64,000 nt of DNA from Paenibacillus glacialis (GTDB lineage Bacteria > Bacillota > Bacilli > Paenibacillales > Paenibacillaceae), in NCBI RefSeq assembly GCF_001637205.1, contig NZ_LVJH01000021.1:124001-188000 (forward strand). The letters are read 5' to 3'. Position numbers and translations under genes: made by a program. Numbering within the stretch: position 1 is the first letter of the stretch; each line of letters opens with the position of its first letter. This document shows, piece after piece, positions 45,097 through 52,710 of this stretch. The notes beneath the pieces were generated by a model that worked only from the letters and a program-made list of their open reading frames with translations, ran no database searches and was not told the origin of the DNA.

Positions 45097-45198
45097 GAAG
45101 CGCCCGACGGTTCGCTTTATTTCGTCACCAGCAACAATGGCGATAAGAACGGGGACGGTACCCCAGACAAACTTGTTCGACTAATACCTAATTTCTAG
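45097..45198 (+). pseudogene. 3' end of a sugar-dehydrogenase paralogue
   Basis: 33 codons, EAPDGSLYFVTSNNGDKNGD then GTPDKLVRLIPNF and TAG, match the last 33 codons of the gene at 26059-28332 with three amino-acid changes; the DNA is about 85% identical by eye. Only this tail remains. Confidence 0.85.
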
Positions 45199-45274
45199 CG
45201 ATCCGCTGTAACCATATTTCTAGAATTATTATAGAGGTAAATGCATCTTTTATTAAACTGGTTTTAAAGAAGAA

Positions 45275-45322
45275 AAAGCACCTTTTCCATCAACCTTAGG
45301 GTCGATATGAAAAGGTGCTTAT
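45275..45322 (-). terminator. Terminator of the van-type operon
   Basis: On the minus strand AAGCACCTTTTCATATC pairs with GATGGAAAAGGTGCTT and is followed by TTTCTTCTTT. Confidence 0.75.
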
Positions 45323-45390
45323 GAGTTTATCTTTCTTCATTTAAGTTCCTCCTTCAAGTTATAAGCCCCCTTGCAGTCTATGAGAACAGG

Positions 45391-46830
45391 CTAAACGATA
45401 TATACTCTCTCTACTCGGTTTCCGATACGGCTTAATATTTCATTGGTAATAGTGCCACATAGGCTTGCAACATGTCCCGTTGTTATCCATTCCTCCCCGT
45501 CTTGTCCGATCAGTGTTACTGTATCTCCTTCTTGTACGCCGTCAATAGAGGTTACATCTATCATCATTTGATCCATGCAGATATTACCTGCAATTTTAGC
45601 TTTTTTACCTCTGACAAGGACATATCCGCCTTTCTCGAATAAGGCTCTGGGAACGCCGTCAGCATATCCAATAGAAACAGTCGCAATCTTACTGTCTTGT
45701 GTTGTCACGTAATTACGTCCGTATCCAACGGAGTTCTCTGCTTTGATGGTCTTGACAAGGGTTATTTTTGCTTTCAAGGAAAGAACGGGACGTAAGCAGA
45801 CTCTAGTATTTATTTTATCTTCTTCATTACAAGTCAGTCCATATAGTGCTATGCCGGGTCGAGCCAGTCCGCAATGGATGTCAGGATAATTTAGAATACC
45901 GTAGCTGCTTTGGATATGAAGTGTACCGGGATTTATCCCTTCGGACTTTAATTGTCCGATGACTTCATAAAAGCGGTTGATTTGAGCAAGTGTATAGGAA
46001 ATATCATCCTGTTGATGACTATCGGGCACAGATAGGTGGCTGTAGGTTCCGGTTACTTGTAAATTTGTATGTCGATACATGCAGCAAATTTGCTCCATAT
46101 TGCCATTGCTTTCGCCTAGCCTTCTCATGCCAGTGTCGATTTTGATATGAACTTTTATCTTTCTGCCATATTCATTTATGGATTCACCATAATCTGCGCT
46201 AATAATCGTTTGAGTAAGATTATAGCGAATAAGATCTCTATAACACCTTGGAGAAGTATATCCTAGAACTAAGATTTCTCCTTTGATGCCCTGTTTACGT
46301 AAGGTAACCCCTTCTGAACATTCAGCCACAGCAAAGTGTCTTACACCGGCTTTGTTAAGATACCTCGCGACCTGTATGCTGCCATGTCCATAGGCATCGG
46401 CCTTGACAACTCCCATTATATTACAGTCTAGTGGCAGGACACTTTTCAACTCCAATAGATTGTGTTTGAGATGAACTAGATTTATTTCCGCCCAGGCCCT
46501 ATGCTTATTTGCTGGTTTTTTCCCTCTCAAAGCGATAAGTCGCGCAACTGGAAGATACAATATAATCGCAATAAGGTACATCCGTCCGATGCTAAGCGTA
46601 AAACGATGTACGATTTCTCTGTCCTGTCTACTTTCCCCTGTTAGCATCTGAAAGAGGAAGAAGCCCGTAGCCATAAAGAAAAAGGGTGCCGCGAGGCACG
46701 CTAATATGCTGGTGAGCAGAAAATCATCGTATACATTGTAATACGTTATACCTGTATGTATCGCAATGACCAGTATGGCCGCAACGATCTTAAAGTGGAC
46801 GATTACACCATAATTGTTCTTAGAAACCAT
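45391..46830 (-). CDS. VanT-type racemase with in-frame deletion in the membrane domain
   Basis: 479 residues from ATG 46830 (AAAAGG upstream; ATG 46851 lacks a site). VanT proteins have about ten spans plus an alanine-racemase-like domain, near 700 residues. Here only the first two to three spans (FKIVAAILVIAIHTGITYYN...FFFMATGFFLFQML) and one last span (MYLIAIILYLPVARLIAL) remain, then the racemase: HRAWAEINLVHLKHNLLEL, VVKADAYGHGSIQVARYL (PLP Lys) and VGYGRNYV (catalytic Tyr region). About 200 residues are gone without breaking the frame. The racemase domain looks complete, so L-Ser/L-Ala racemisation may persist, but serine uptake by the membrane part is probably lost. Confidence 0.85.
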   Translation of the reverse strand: MVSKNNYGVIVHFKIVAAILVIAIHTGITYYNVYDDFLLTSILACLAAPFFFMATGFFLFQMLTGESRQDREIVHRFTLSIGRMYLIAIILYLPVARLIALRGKKPANKHRAWAEINLVHLKHNLLELKSVLPLDCNIMGVVKADAYGHGSIQVARYLNKAGVRHFAVAECSEGVTLRKQGIKGEILVLGYTSPRCYRDLIRYNLTQTIISADYGESINEYGRKIKVHIKIDTGMRRLGESNGNMEQICCMYRHTNLQVTGTYSHLSVPDSHQQDDISYTLAQINRFYEVIGQLKSEGINPGTLHIQSSYGILNYPDIHCGLARPGIALYGLTCNEEDKINTRVCLRPVLSLKAKITLVKTIKAENSVGYGRNYVTTQDSKIATVSIGYADGVPRALFEKGGYVLVRGKKAKIAGNICMDQMMIDVTSIDGVQEGDTVTLIGQDGEEWITTGHVASLCGTITNEILSRIGNRVERVYIV

Positions 46831-47626
46831 TATGTTCACTGCCTTTTTCATGAAATACAGTTATCACAAAACCGTCAATATTATTGCCAGATAGGTGATA
46901 TTGTTCTTCATTCGTGATGGGAACGGTTGTGATGTCTTCCTCTGCTGCCATATAATAAATTTCAATAACTGAACTTTTATGTTCGATATACAGATGCTCG
47001 TGATGAAAACCATATTGTTTCAAAAACTGGGTATACTCCTCTAAGCAAAATCCATGTTGTTCGAGAATAACCGAATGCGGAAAGCCGACATATCGAAAAT
47101 GCCAGGGTTCACAGGCAATTTTGGTGATATGCTCTTTGCCCTCTTTGTACCTTTGAATGAAGCCATATTCAGCTGCGAGCTGCTTGAAATTTTGACAAAC
47201 GCCATGAGTAGGAAATGATGGGCAGATAAAATCCACATTCTCAGCATTCTCACCTACATCCACAGCAAGTCCAGTCTGGTGCTCACTCTCATTGGGACAT
47301 GCTACATAGCTTGCCGTAAAAGCTGCTCCGTTCTCTTGTAAAGAGTTTTCATAGAGTTCCTGTTGCTCCTCTCTAGAACGGTAACCACTGACAATTATAA
47401 TATCGTCCATCGCATGACAAGCGATTAACAAAGCAGATAGCTGTTGCAAGCAAGTTTTCTCAAGGGAAATATCTTGTTGCTCTTTATCAAAAGTTAGAAT
47501 GTTATGTAACGGTATAATATTTGCAGATTTTTCGGTTTGTCTTACGGAATGTTCATGGTTTACCAGGATTAAATGTCCACGATGAATTGCTGCTCGGTCA
47601 AGTCGGATTTCATGTAACGGTTCCAT
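46820..47626 (-). CDS. VanXY-type D,D-dipeptidase/carboxypeptidase
   Basis: 268 residues from ATG 47626 (GGAGGACAAAGC upstream). M15B zinc-peptidase motifs: IIIVSGYRSREEQQELY, SEHQTGLAVDVG (SxHxxGxAxD) and EPWHFRYVG (third ligand and base). No signal peptide, as in VanXY. These enzymes remove D-Ala-D-Ala dipeptide and trim pentapeptide so that only D-Ala-D-Ser precursors remain. The C-terminal 75-residue extension is like the longer VanXY forms of vanG clusters. It overlaps the ligase gene by 17 bases and vanT by 11. Confidence 0.85.
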   Translation of the reverse strand: MEPLHEIRLDRAAIHRGHLILVNHEHSVRQTEKSANIIPLHNILTFDKEQQDISLEKTCLQQLSALLIACHAMDDIIIVSGYRSREEQQELYENSLQENGAAFTASYVACPNESEHQTGLAVDVGENAENVDFICPSFPTHGVCQNFKQLAAEYGFIQRYKEGKEHITKIACEPWHFRYVGFPHSVILEQHGFCLEEYTQFLKQYGFHHEHLYIEHKSSVIEIYYMAAEEDITTVPITNEEQYHLSGNNIDGFVITVFHEKGSEHNGF

Positions 47627-48683
47627 ATGCTTTGTCCTCCAAAACCGCGAGTTGTAACAGTCGGTCGAGAATTTCCGGATAAGAAACACCGCTAGAACGT
47701 AACATATTCGGATATCTGGATTTAGACGTAAACCCAGGTATGGTGTTGACCTCATTAAATACAACACGCCCATCGCCAGTAAGGAACATATCTACCCTTG
47801 CAAACCCTTTACAGCCAAGCGTTTTATAGATCAGCATCGCTGTTTCTTTAACCTTGTTCGTCGTGTCCTCATCTATTCTAGCAGGCAGGTGAATTTCCGA
47901 AGTTTTCAATGAGTACTTTTCGTTGAAATCGAAAAAATCACCCGCTAATTCAATCTCATCAATGACTCCGATGATAGGATCTGAATTTCCTAGAACTGCA
48001 CATCCCACTTCAAATCCATCGATATTTTGTTCGATAACGACCTTTTTGTCGTGCGAAAAGGCTAGTTCCACACCTTTTAGCAGTTCTTGCTTGTTGTACG
48101 CTTTGGTAATTCCCAATGAAGATCCTGACTTTGCTGGTTTTACATATAGTGGGAACCCAATATTTTCTGCAGTAATAACGGATTTTTCAATATTCTCACC
48201 TTCGAATACAGTAATCGAACGTGGCGTATCAATGCCTGCTGCCTGTACTAACGTATGCGCAATCTCCTTATCCATACAAATCGCCGAGGAGAGCATGTCG
48301 CATCCTACATAAGGAATACCTGAGAGTTCTAGAAGCCCCTGTAATGTTCCGTCCTCTCCATATTTACCGTGGAGCATCGGGAAAACAACATCAATGGGGG
48401 TGATATGAAATTCAGTATTTACTAATTCAATTAGCCCTCTTATTTCTCTGCTTGGTGAAATAAATGAGGGTATACAACTGGCATGCGCATGCCACCGGTT
48501 ATTACGTATGTCCTCGATGCTGCCGCTGTATCTGAGCCATAATCCATCTCGTGTAATTCCTATCATCACGATGTTATATTTGTCTGTATCAAGATGATCG
48601 ATCACCGAAGCAGCAGAGATTAATGATACCTCGTACTCGCTAGAACATCCGCCAAATAATACCGCAATCGTTTTCTTCTCCAT
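47610..48683 (-). CDS. VanG-like D-Ala-D-Ser ligase
   Basis: 357 residues from ATG 48683 (AAGGAGGG upstream). An ATP-grasp D-Ala-D-X ligase: VLFGGCSSEYEVSLISAASV, FPMLHGKYGEDGTLQGLLEL, YVKPAKSGSSLG, and GFARVDMFL then FNEVNTIPGFTSKSRYPNM. The omega-loop FNEKYSLKTSEIHLPAR has the EKY-type sequence of D-Ala-D-Ser ligases (VanG, VanC, VanE) and not the chromosomal Ddl form. With VanXY and VanT it changes peptidoglycan precursors to D-Ala-D-Ser, giving reduced glycopeptide binding. No intact vanR/vanS is adjacent. Specificity is inferred from sequence pattern. Confidence 0.85.
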   Translation of the reverse strand: MEKKTIAVLFGGCSSEYEVSLISAASVIDHLDTDKYNIVMIGITRDGLWLRYSGSIEDIRNNRWHAHASCIPSFISPSREIRGLIELVNTEFHITPIDVVFPMLHGKYGEDGTLQGLLELSGIPYVGCDMLSSAICMDKEIAHTLVQAAGIDTPRSITVFEGENIEKSVITAENIGFPLYVKPAKSGSSLGITKAYNKQELLKGVELAFSHDKKVVIEQNIDGFEVGCAVLGNSDPIIGVIDEIELAGDFFDFNEKYSLKTSEIHLPARIDEDTTNKVKETAMLIYKTLGCKGFARVDMFLTGDGRVVFNEVNTIPGFTSKSRYPNMLRSSGVSYPEILDRLLQLAVLEDKAYGTVT

Positions 48684-48902
48684 ATATTAACCCTCCTTGT
48701 ATTTATAGCAGTAAATTACCATTATCGTAGTAAGACAAGAAAAAAACCTACTTCTTGATTCACGGCTTCTGCTTGTCCTTCTTCATTTATTGGCATAGTC
48801 AACAAAGTAAACTCTGATCCGCTCCTTCTGCACTTTTTTACGTGAACGTGAGAGGAAGATGTCTCCAAATGGGTAAAAGACTGTTCCCTACCTCCACTAC
48901 GC

Positions 48903-48956
48903 AGTATATCTTCCCAAAGTGACATTACAGTGACATTGAAGTGACATTTTAGTCAC
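48903..48956 (-). promoter_or_regulatory. Promoter of the van-type operon with 11-bp phased direct repeats
   Basis: Read on the plus strand, GTGACATT recurs at 48919, 48930 and 48941, with a degenerate GTCACG at 48952: exact 11-base spacing on one DNA face. On the minus strand this is AATGTCAC repeats ending 10 bases before TATACT (48908-48903). No good -35 exists. This is the layout of a PhoB/OmpR/VanR-type activated promoter. It lies about 215 bases before the ligase gene. Confidence 0.65.
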
Positions 48957-49121
48957 GTTGGTAAAATTGAATTTTGACAAAAAAGCCCCTAGCACTACTG
49001 CCATATTCCTTGCTGGTCAAATAGAGAATTAAAAGCATTCACAGACATATATCATTATAGTGACCCAATACCAAGACCCCTTTTTCGAGGGGTCATTTTC
49101 ATTTTCAGGAGGGATGTAAGA
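48957..49121. other. Intergenic stretch
   Basis: Contains a GACCCC / GGGGTC hairpin with T-rich tail (49075-49105), possibly a leader terminator before the small ORF at 49122. Nothing else recognised. Confidence 0.45.
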
Positions 49122-49268
49122 ATGAGAATCCTCAAGACACAGCAGGACATTGACGTTCTGCGCCGCGCCAAAGATGAAGTTTATTGGAAGCCAACGAGAC
49201 ACGCAATCCATTCAATGCAACTGGTAAGTACAGTTATCCCGATAGCGAAACGGGGGCTTATTCCCTGA
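49122..49268 (+). CDS. 48-residue ORF with a strong ribosome site
   Basis: CAGGAGGG lies about 8 bases before ATG. The peptide is MRILKTQQDIDVLRRAKDEV then YWKPTRHAIHSMQL and ends KRGLIP: basic, helical at the start. It may be the N-terminal stub of a larger mobile-element gene, since a GC-rich structured stretch and a repeat-family end follow. No family recognised. Confidence 0.35.
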   Translation: MRILKTQQDIDVLRRAKDEVYWKPTRHAIHSMQLVSTVIPIAKRGLIP

Positions 49269-49871
49269 TTTGTAATAAACAAGGCAATAAGCAAGCCTTC
49301 CGGCGGTAGCATGTATGGCTAACGGAGCACGACAGTTTACATTAAGGCTGCCGCATCACCTTGCGGGATAAATAAGCGTTATTGGTTAAGGTGTACCTTT
49401 TTAGTCTGACAATGGGCAATAAGACTATATTCTTGGCCTAAAACGGCAATCGGACAATATTCTTGTCATCTTACAAATGACATTAAAGTGCCCACATTAA
49501 TGTCATTAATCTGCCTACAATGTGTCTCTTCTCACTTTATCACAGTACAAAAAACAGTGCTAAAAGCATTAGGATGAGCCTTGGTATGCTGCTGTGATTA
49601 AGTCCTAACTCACGACTTTTTGAATAAGAAGCAGTTTCATTCAATATCAGCCAATTGTCAGACGCGATGTTTTGTAGGCTCTTCTACTGACTGAAAACGA
49701 TTTGTGTAAGCGATCGTAGTTATGAGCACTTGAACAGGATTCTCTTTGATGTCTAAAGTAAGTCGAATTTATACGAAGAACCATACTCACTTGGTTGTTC
49801 GAAACTCTTCTCAATTAATTAGCATTTCAACGCTGATCATAAAGGCAAAGATTTGGACATAACTACTCTAT
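49269..49871. other. Structured GC-rich stretch and transposon-end-like repeats, then plain intergenic DNA
   Basis: 49290-49400 shows local complementarity (GCAAGCCTT with AAGGCTGC; AAGGT-GT-ACCTT plus T-run) and could be a structured RNA; class not recognised. 49414-49528 holds the repeat-family end. 49530-49870 shows nothing I can support. Confidence 0.4.
49414..49528. repeat. Transposon-end-like repeat array
   Basis: Two reverse repeat-family units (49414-49438, 49444-49467), then TGACATTAAAGTGCCCACATTAATGTCATTAATC with alternating ATTAATGTCAT elements, ending GCCTACAATGTGTCT. The same ending occurs at 41349-41363. The reversed unit 49450-49475 matches 33468-33493 at about 24 of 26 positions. 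Confidence 0.65.
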
Positions 49872-50130
49872 TTAGTTCAGGGATGTGATAAGTATCCATG
49901 GTTTACTTACGAGTGTACCGTCTGAACGCTGTACACTATATTCTGAAACCAATATATATTTAGACCATGCAACATTATAGTTTTTATCATTGATGATTGA
50001 ATGTTCTTGCGTTGTTTCAGTCATTTGTATGGTTGTATGACTTACAGTTGTTTCTAGTTGCTCTGTGTATTGATAAGATAAACTAGCAGCTACATTAAAA
50101 CGCCCCTCCTTACCAAATTGAAACCCTGCG
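49872..50130 (-). pseudogene. C-terminal remnant of an unknown beta-rich protein
   Basis: An open frame without a start: GFQFGKEGRFNVAASLSYQY, then TEQLETTVSHTTIQMTETTQ and a final KPWILITSLN before TAA. Alternating hydrophobic/polar residues suggest beta strands. The frame stays open to about 50210 but there collides with the tnpC remnant on the other strand, so the true junction is near 50120-50135. Family unknown. Confidence 0.45.
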
Positions 50131-50400
50131 TCTACCCCAATCGATAGCGTATCAGAAGAATCGGGTGTTTCGAAAGCGAGTTTATATAACCATTCAGATA
50201 TCCGCGAGAGGATCGAATCCTTACGCCGTCAACAATCACAAGCACCCACTCCAAAGCAAATAAAGCGTGAGATAAATGATGCGAATAAGGATATACTCAT
50301 CGAAATGTTAAAACGCAAAATCAAAGCACTGGAGAACGAGAACAAAGAATTACGAGAAGAAATGAAAAAGGCTTATGCTCAGATTTACGAAAAATTTTAG
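50122..50400 (+). pseudogene. Tn554-type TnpC (DUF6262) C-terminal remnant
   Basis: The frame reads SEESGVSKASLYNHSDIRER then IESLRRQQSQAPTPK and a coiled-coil end (LKRKIKALENENKELREEMK). This is the HTH plus coiled-coil tail of TnpC, the third transposition protein of Tn554-family elements. The N-terminus is absent, and tnpA and tnpB are not in the window, so an element has been lost here. Confidence 0.75.
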
Positions 50401-50480
50401 TTACACTTCATTGAGCTAACGAGCAGTTTTGCGACAAAACACTGCATGTACAACATAAAGCAAACACTAGCCCTCAACAG

Positions 50481-50508
50481 CGCGGTTTCTCTTAGGCCGC
50501 GTCTTTTG
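50481..50508 (+). terminator. Terminator after the tnpC remnant
   Basis: CGCGG / CCGCG with an 11-base loop and TCTTTT. Confidence 0.55.
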
Positions 50509-50544
50509 CATTTAATCCCTCCATAACAAACGACAAAATATATT

Positions 50545-50587
50545 TTACCCGGGTAATATTGACTTTTTATTTTTACCCGGGTAAAAT
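50545..50587 (+). promoter_or_regulatory. Promoter bracketed by twin perfect palindromes
   Basis: TTACCCGGGTAA (50545-50556) and TTTTACCCGGGTAAAA (50571-50586), centres 28 bp apart. They flank or overlap TTGACT (50559-50564) and TAAAAT (50582-50587), 17 bases apart. Any protein binding TTACCCGGGTAA would control the DUF2239 gene. Confidence 0.8.
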
Positions 50588-50617
50588 TAGTGGAGCATTC
50601 AGAGGAGGATCTACAGA

Positions 50618-51226
50618 ATGAGAGATGATCAAACGCGCTTTTGCTGCACGGCATTTTTGGGTGTGGGAGTCGTCGCCAGTGGTTCGTTACAGCACGTTGT
50701 TTCTACAGTGAAGGATGCTCTGGATGACAGAGACCTCACACAGCTGCTTATATTTGACGATACCACGGGGAAGCAAATAGATGTTGATTTCCGTGGGAAG
50801 ACAGATGACGTGCTCAAACGATTAGGAGAACAGTTTGGCGACTTGCTCGGTACGGAAATGAATCACCAGCCTACACGGCGGGTCGGTCGACCCAAGCTGG
50901 GGGTTGTATCCGGTGAGGTTACATTATTGCCAAAAGATTGGGAATGGCTGAAGAGTCAACCTGGAGGGGCGTCGGTAACATTACGAAAACTCGTTGGTGA
51001 TGCTCGCCGTGCTGGAGGAAAACAGAGCAAGATACGAGAGTCACAAGAAGCAACATATCACTTTATGACAGCTATGGCCGGGAACTTCCATCAATACGAA
51101 GAAGCTCTGCGGGCACTGTATGCTGGTGATTTGGATCGTTTTTACCACTGCATCGATGACTGGGCACCTGATATCAGAAACCATATCAAAAGATTAGCCG
51201 CTAATGCATTCCCTGAAGGGAACTAA
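50618..51226 (+). CDS. DUF2239-family protein, possible ribbon-helix-helix DNA-binding
   Basis: A 202-residue protein. DUF2239 blocks: LIFDDTTGKQIDVDFRGK, RRVGRPKLGVVSGEVTLLPK, DWEWLKSQPGGASVTLRKLV and FHQYEEALRALYAGDLDRFY. Function is not established for the family. The central part is one beta strand (GEVTLLP) followed by two helices, the pattern of ribbon-helix-helix or plasmid-type regulators, with a GRPK minor-groove-like motif before it. With two perfect palindromes over its own promoter, autorepression is a reasonable idea. AGAGGAGG precedes ATG. Confidence 0.8.
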   Translation: MRDDQTRFCCTAFLGVGVVASGSLQHVVSTVKDALDDRDLTQLLIFDDTTGKQIDVDFRGKTDDVLKRLGEQFGDLLGTEMNHQPTRRVGRPKLGVVSGEVTLLPKDWEWLKSQPGGASVTLRKLVGDARRAGGKQSKIRESQEATYHFMTAMAGNFHQYEEALRALYAGDLDRFYHCIDDWAPDIRNHIKRLAANAFPEGN

Positions 51227-51293
51227 TAAACGAAAGAATGTGTAGGCGTAAGGAATTTAGAATAAAAAAAGGAACAACGAAAGGAGCCACACT

Positions 51294-51709
51294 ATGACAG
51301 AATTTGAATTTAATCGTTACATCGAACCATCGCAACGTGCTGGCATGAGGTTCATACAGCGAGGCATCGAGGGCAGCATCGTCATGTTGCCGATTACACA
51401 GCCTATCCTGAACTAACACCGGAGGTCCCAATCAGCGGTGCCGAAGCTTTCAACCGCTATATCGAGCACACCCTCCCATTTCTCCGTGAAATCGGAGGTG
51501 AAATCATGTTTCTTGGCGATGGCGGAGAGTTTCTTATCGGACCCGAAGACGAAAGATGGGATTTTGTCATGATGATCCGCCAGAGCAGCGCGCAGTCGTT
51601 TCTTGCTTTTTCAAGTCATCAAGACTACATGGCCGGTATCGGGCATCGGACTGCAGCGATCGAAGATTCACGCCTTCTGCCTATGAGAGAACTTACAATA
51701 CCGAATTAA
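51294..51709 (+). pseudogene. Frameshifted DUF1330-like gene
   Basis: AAGGAG precedes ATG 51294. The first frame MTEFEFNRYIEPSQRAGMRF then GIEGSIVMLPITQ ends at 51416. The next frame carries ADYTAYPELTPEVPISGAEA, FLGDGGEFLIGPEDERWDFV and HRTAAIEDSRLLPM to 51709. The short stretch normally joining them (about NLLRFRE) is missing, so a small deletion changed the frame. Family by pattern only. Confidence 0.7.
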
Positions 51710-51727
51710 TTGGAGGAGAACATAATC

Positions 51728-52627
51728 ATGAACATTCTGAAAGTCAAAAGCGTCGAATTGGCCTATGACAGTTTTGGTAACGAAAATGACGAGGCTATTA
51801 TCCTAATCGCCGGGCTTGGAACCCAGATGATCCGATGGACGGATTCGTTTTGTCGGATATTAGCAGCGCGGGGCTTTCGCGTAATCCGCTTTGACAATCG
51901 CGACGTAGGTTGCTCGACGCATTTTAGCCATTATCCGACGCTGGATTTTGACGCACTGGCGACTGCTCTCATGTCGGGAAAGCGACCGGACATCCCTTAC
52001 ACTCTCGATGACATGTCCAACGACGCTATCGGACTACTCGATGCCCTTTCAATTGACCGGGCACATTTCGTTGGCAGGTCGATGGGCGGAATGATTGCCC
52101 AGATTGCTGCCAGTGAGTACCCTGAACGGGTTTTATCACTCACCTCCATTATGTCCAGTTCCGGTAATCCCACACTTCCGCAAACTTCCCCGGATGTCAT
52201 GGCGATGATGACTAAACCAGCGCCGAACCCATTTGAGGATGAAGCAGGATTTTTGGCGCACAGCGTCTCTTTTGCCAAACGCATCGCCGGCACCGGCTAT
52301 CCGTTTGAAGAGGACGCATATCGAGCGCTCATTCTGGAGGAAGTCCAGCGAGCCTACGATCCAGGCAGTGTTGGACGACAAATTGCTGCGATCGCTGTCT
52401 CCGGTGATCGTCGTCCGCGGCTGGCGACCATAAAAGTACCAACACTTGTCATTCATGGGGTGGACGATCCCCTGTTCGTCCCGGCGTGTGGCGAGGACAC
52501 GGCTTCTGCCATTCCGGGCGCTGAGCTAATGTTGGTTGACGGCATGGGACACGACTTACCGCACCAACTGTACAAAGTAATCACTGATGGCATAGAGCGA
52601 ACGGCTCGTATTAATCTGCATGTTTGA
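51728..52627 (+). CDS. Alpha/beta hydrolase
   Basis: 299 residues from ATG 51728 (TTGGAGGAG upstream). Fold motifs: oxyanion region IAGLGTQMIRWTD, FDNRDVGCS, nucleophile elbow GRSMGGMIAQIAASEYPERV, acid in VIHGVDDPLFVP and catalytic His in DGMGHDLPHQL. Typical of the pimeloyl-ester/haloperoxidase-like group with many substrates. GC-rich codon use matches the DUF2239 gene rather than the backbone. Its stop codon is exactly at the left edge of the 2-kb duplication described below. Confidence 0.88.
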   Translation: MNILKVKSVELAYDSFGNENDEAIILIAGLGTQMIRWTDSFCRILAARGFRVIRFDNRDVGCSTHFSHYPTLDFDALATALMSGKRPDIPYTLDDMSNDAIGLLDALSIDRAHFVGRSMGGMIAQIAASEYPERVLSLTSIMSSSGNPTLPQTSPDVMAMMTKPAPNPFEDEAGFLAHSVSFAKRIAGTGYPFEEDAYRALILEEVQRAYDPGSVGRQIAAIAVSGDRRPRLATIKVPTLVIHGVDDPLFVPACGEDTASAIPGAELMLVDGMGHDLPHQLYKVITDGIERTARINLHV

Positions 52628-52691
52628 CGAGCAAGCAAAATACGAACATGCTATTCCATATCGTCATTCGTACTAGCGTGCGTTTAATCAT
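52624..52691 (-). pseudogene. Stub of the sensor-kinase gene from the duplication
   Basis: MIKRTLVRMTIWNSMFVFCL copies the first 20 or so codons of the kinase at 55937 and then ends at the duplication border. Confidence 0.8.
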
Positions 52692-52710
52692 ATCGGGGTC
52701 TGCTCTCCTT

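Noticed and set aside
48722..48925. 67-codon minus-strand ORF between the van-type genes and their promoter
   Set aside because: Its start lies inside the direct repeats, upstream of the predicted transcription start, and no ribosome site precedes it. A phrase (SGSEFTLLTMPI) faintly recalls a kinase C-terminus, but this is too little to call.
49290..49400. Known riboswitch, group II intron or TnpB guide-RNA in the GC-rich stretch
   Set aside because: No conserved core motif of any class that I can recall was found.
41000..49528. Van-type region as one intact transposon
   Set aside because: The two nearest repeat-family ends (41.0-41.4 kb and 49.4-49.5 kb) are in the same orientation and no transposase or resolvase gene lies between them.
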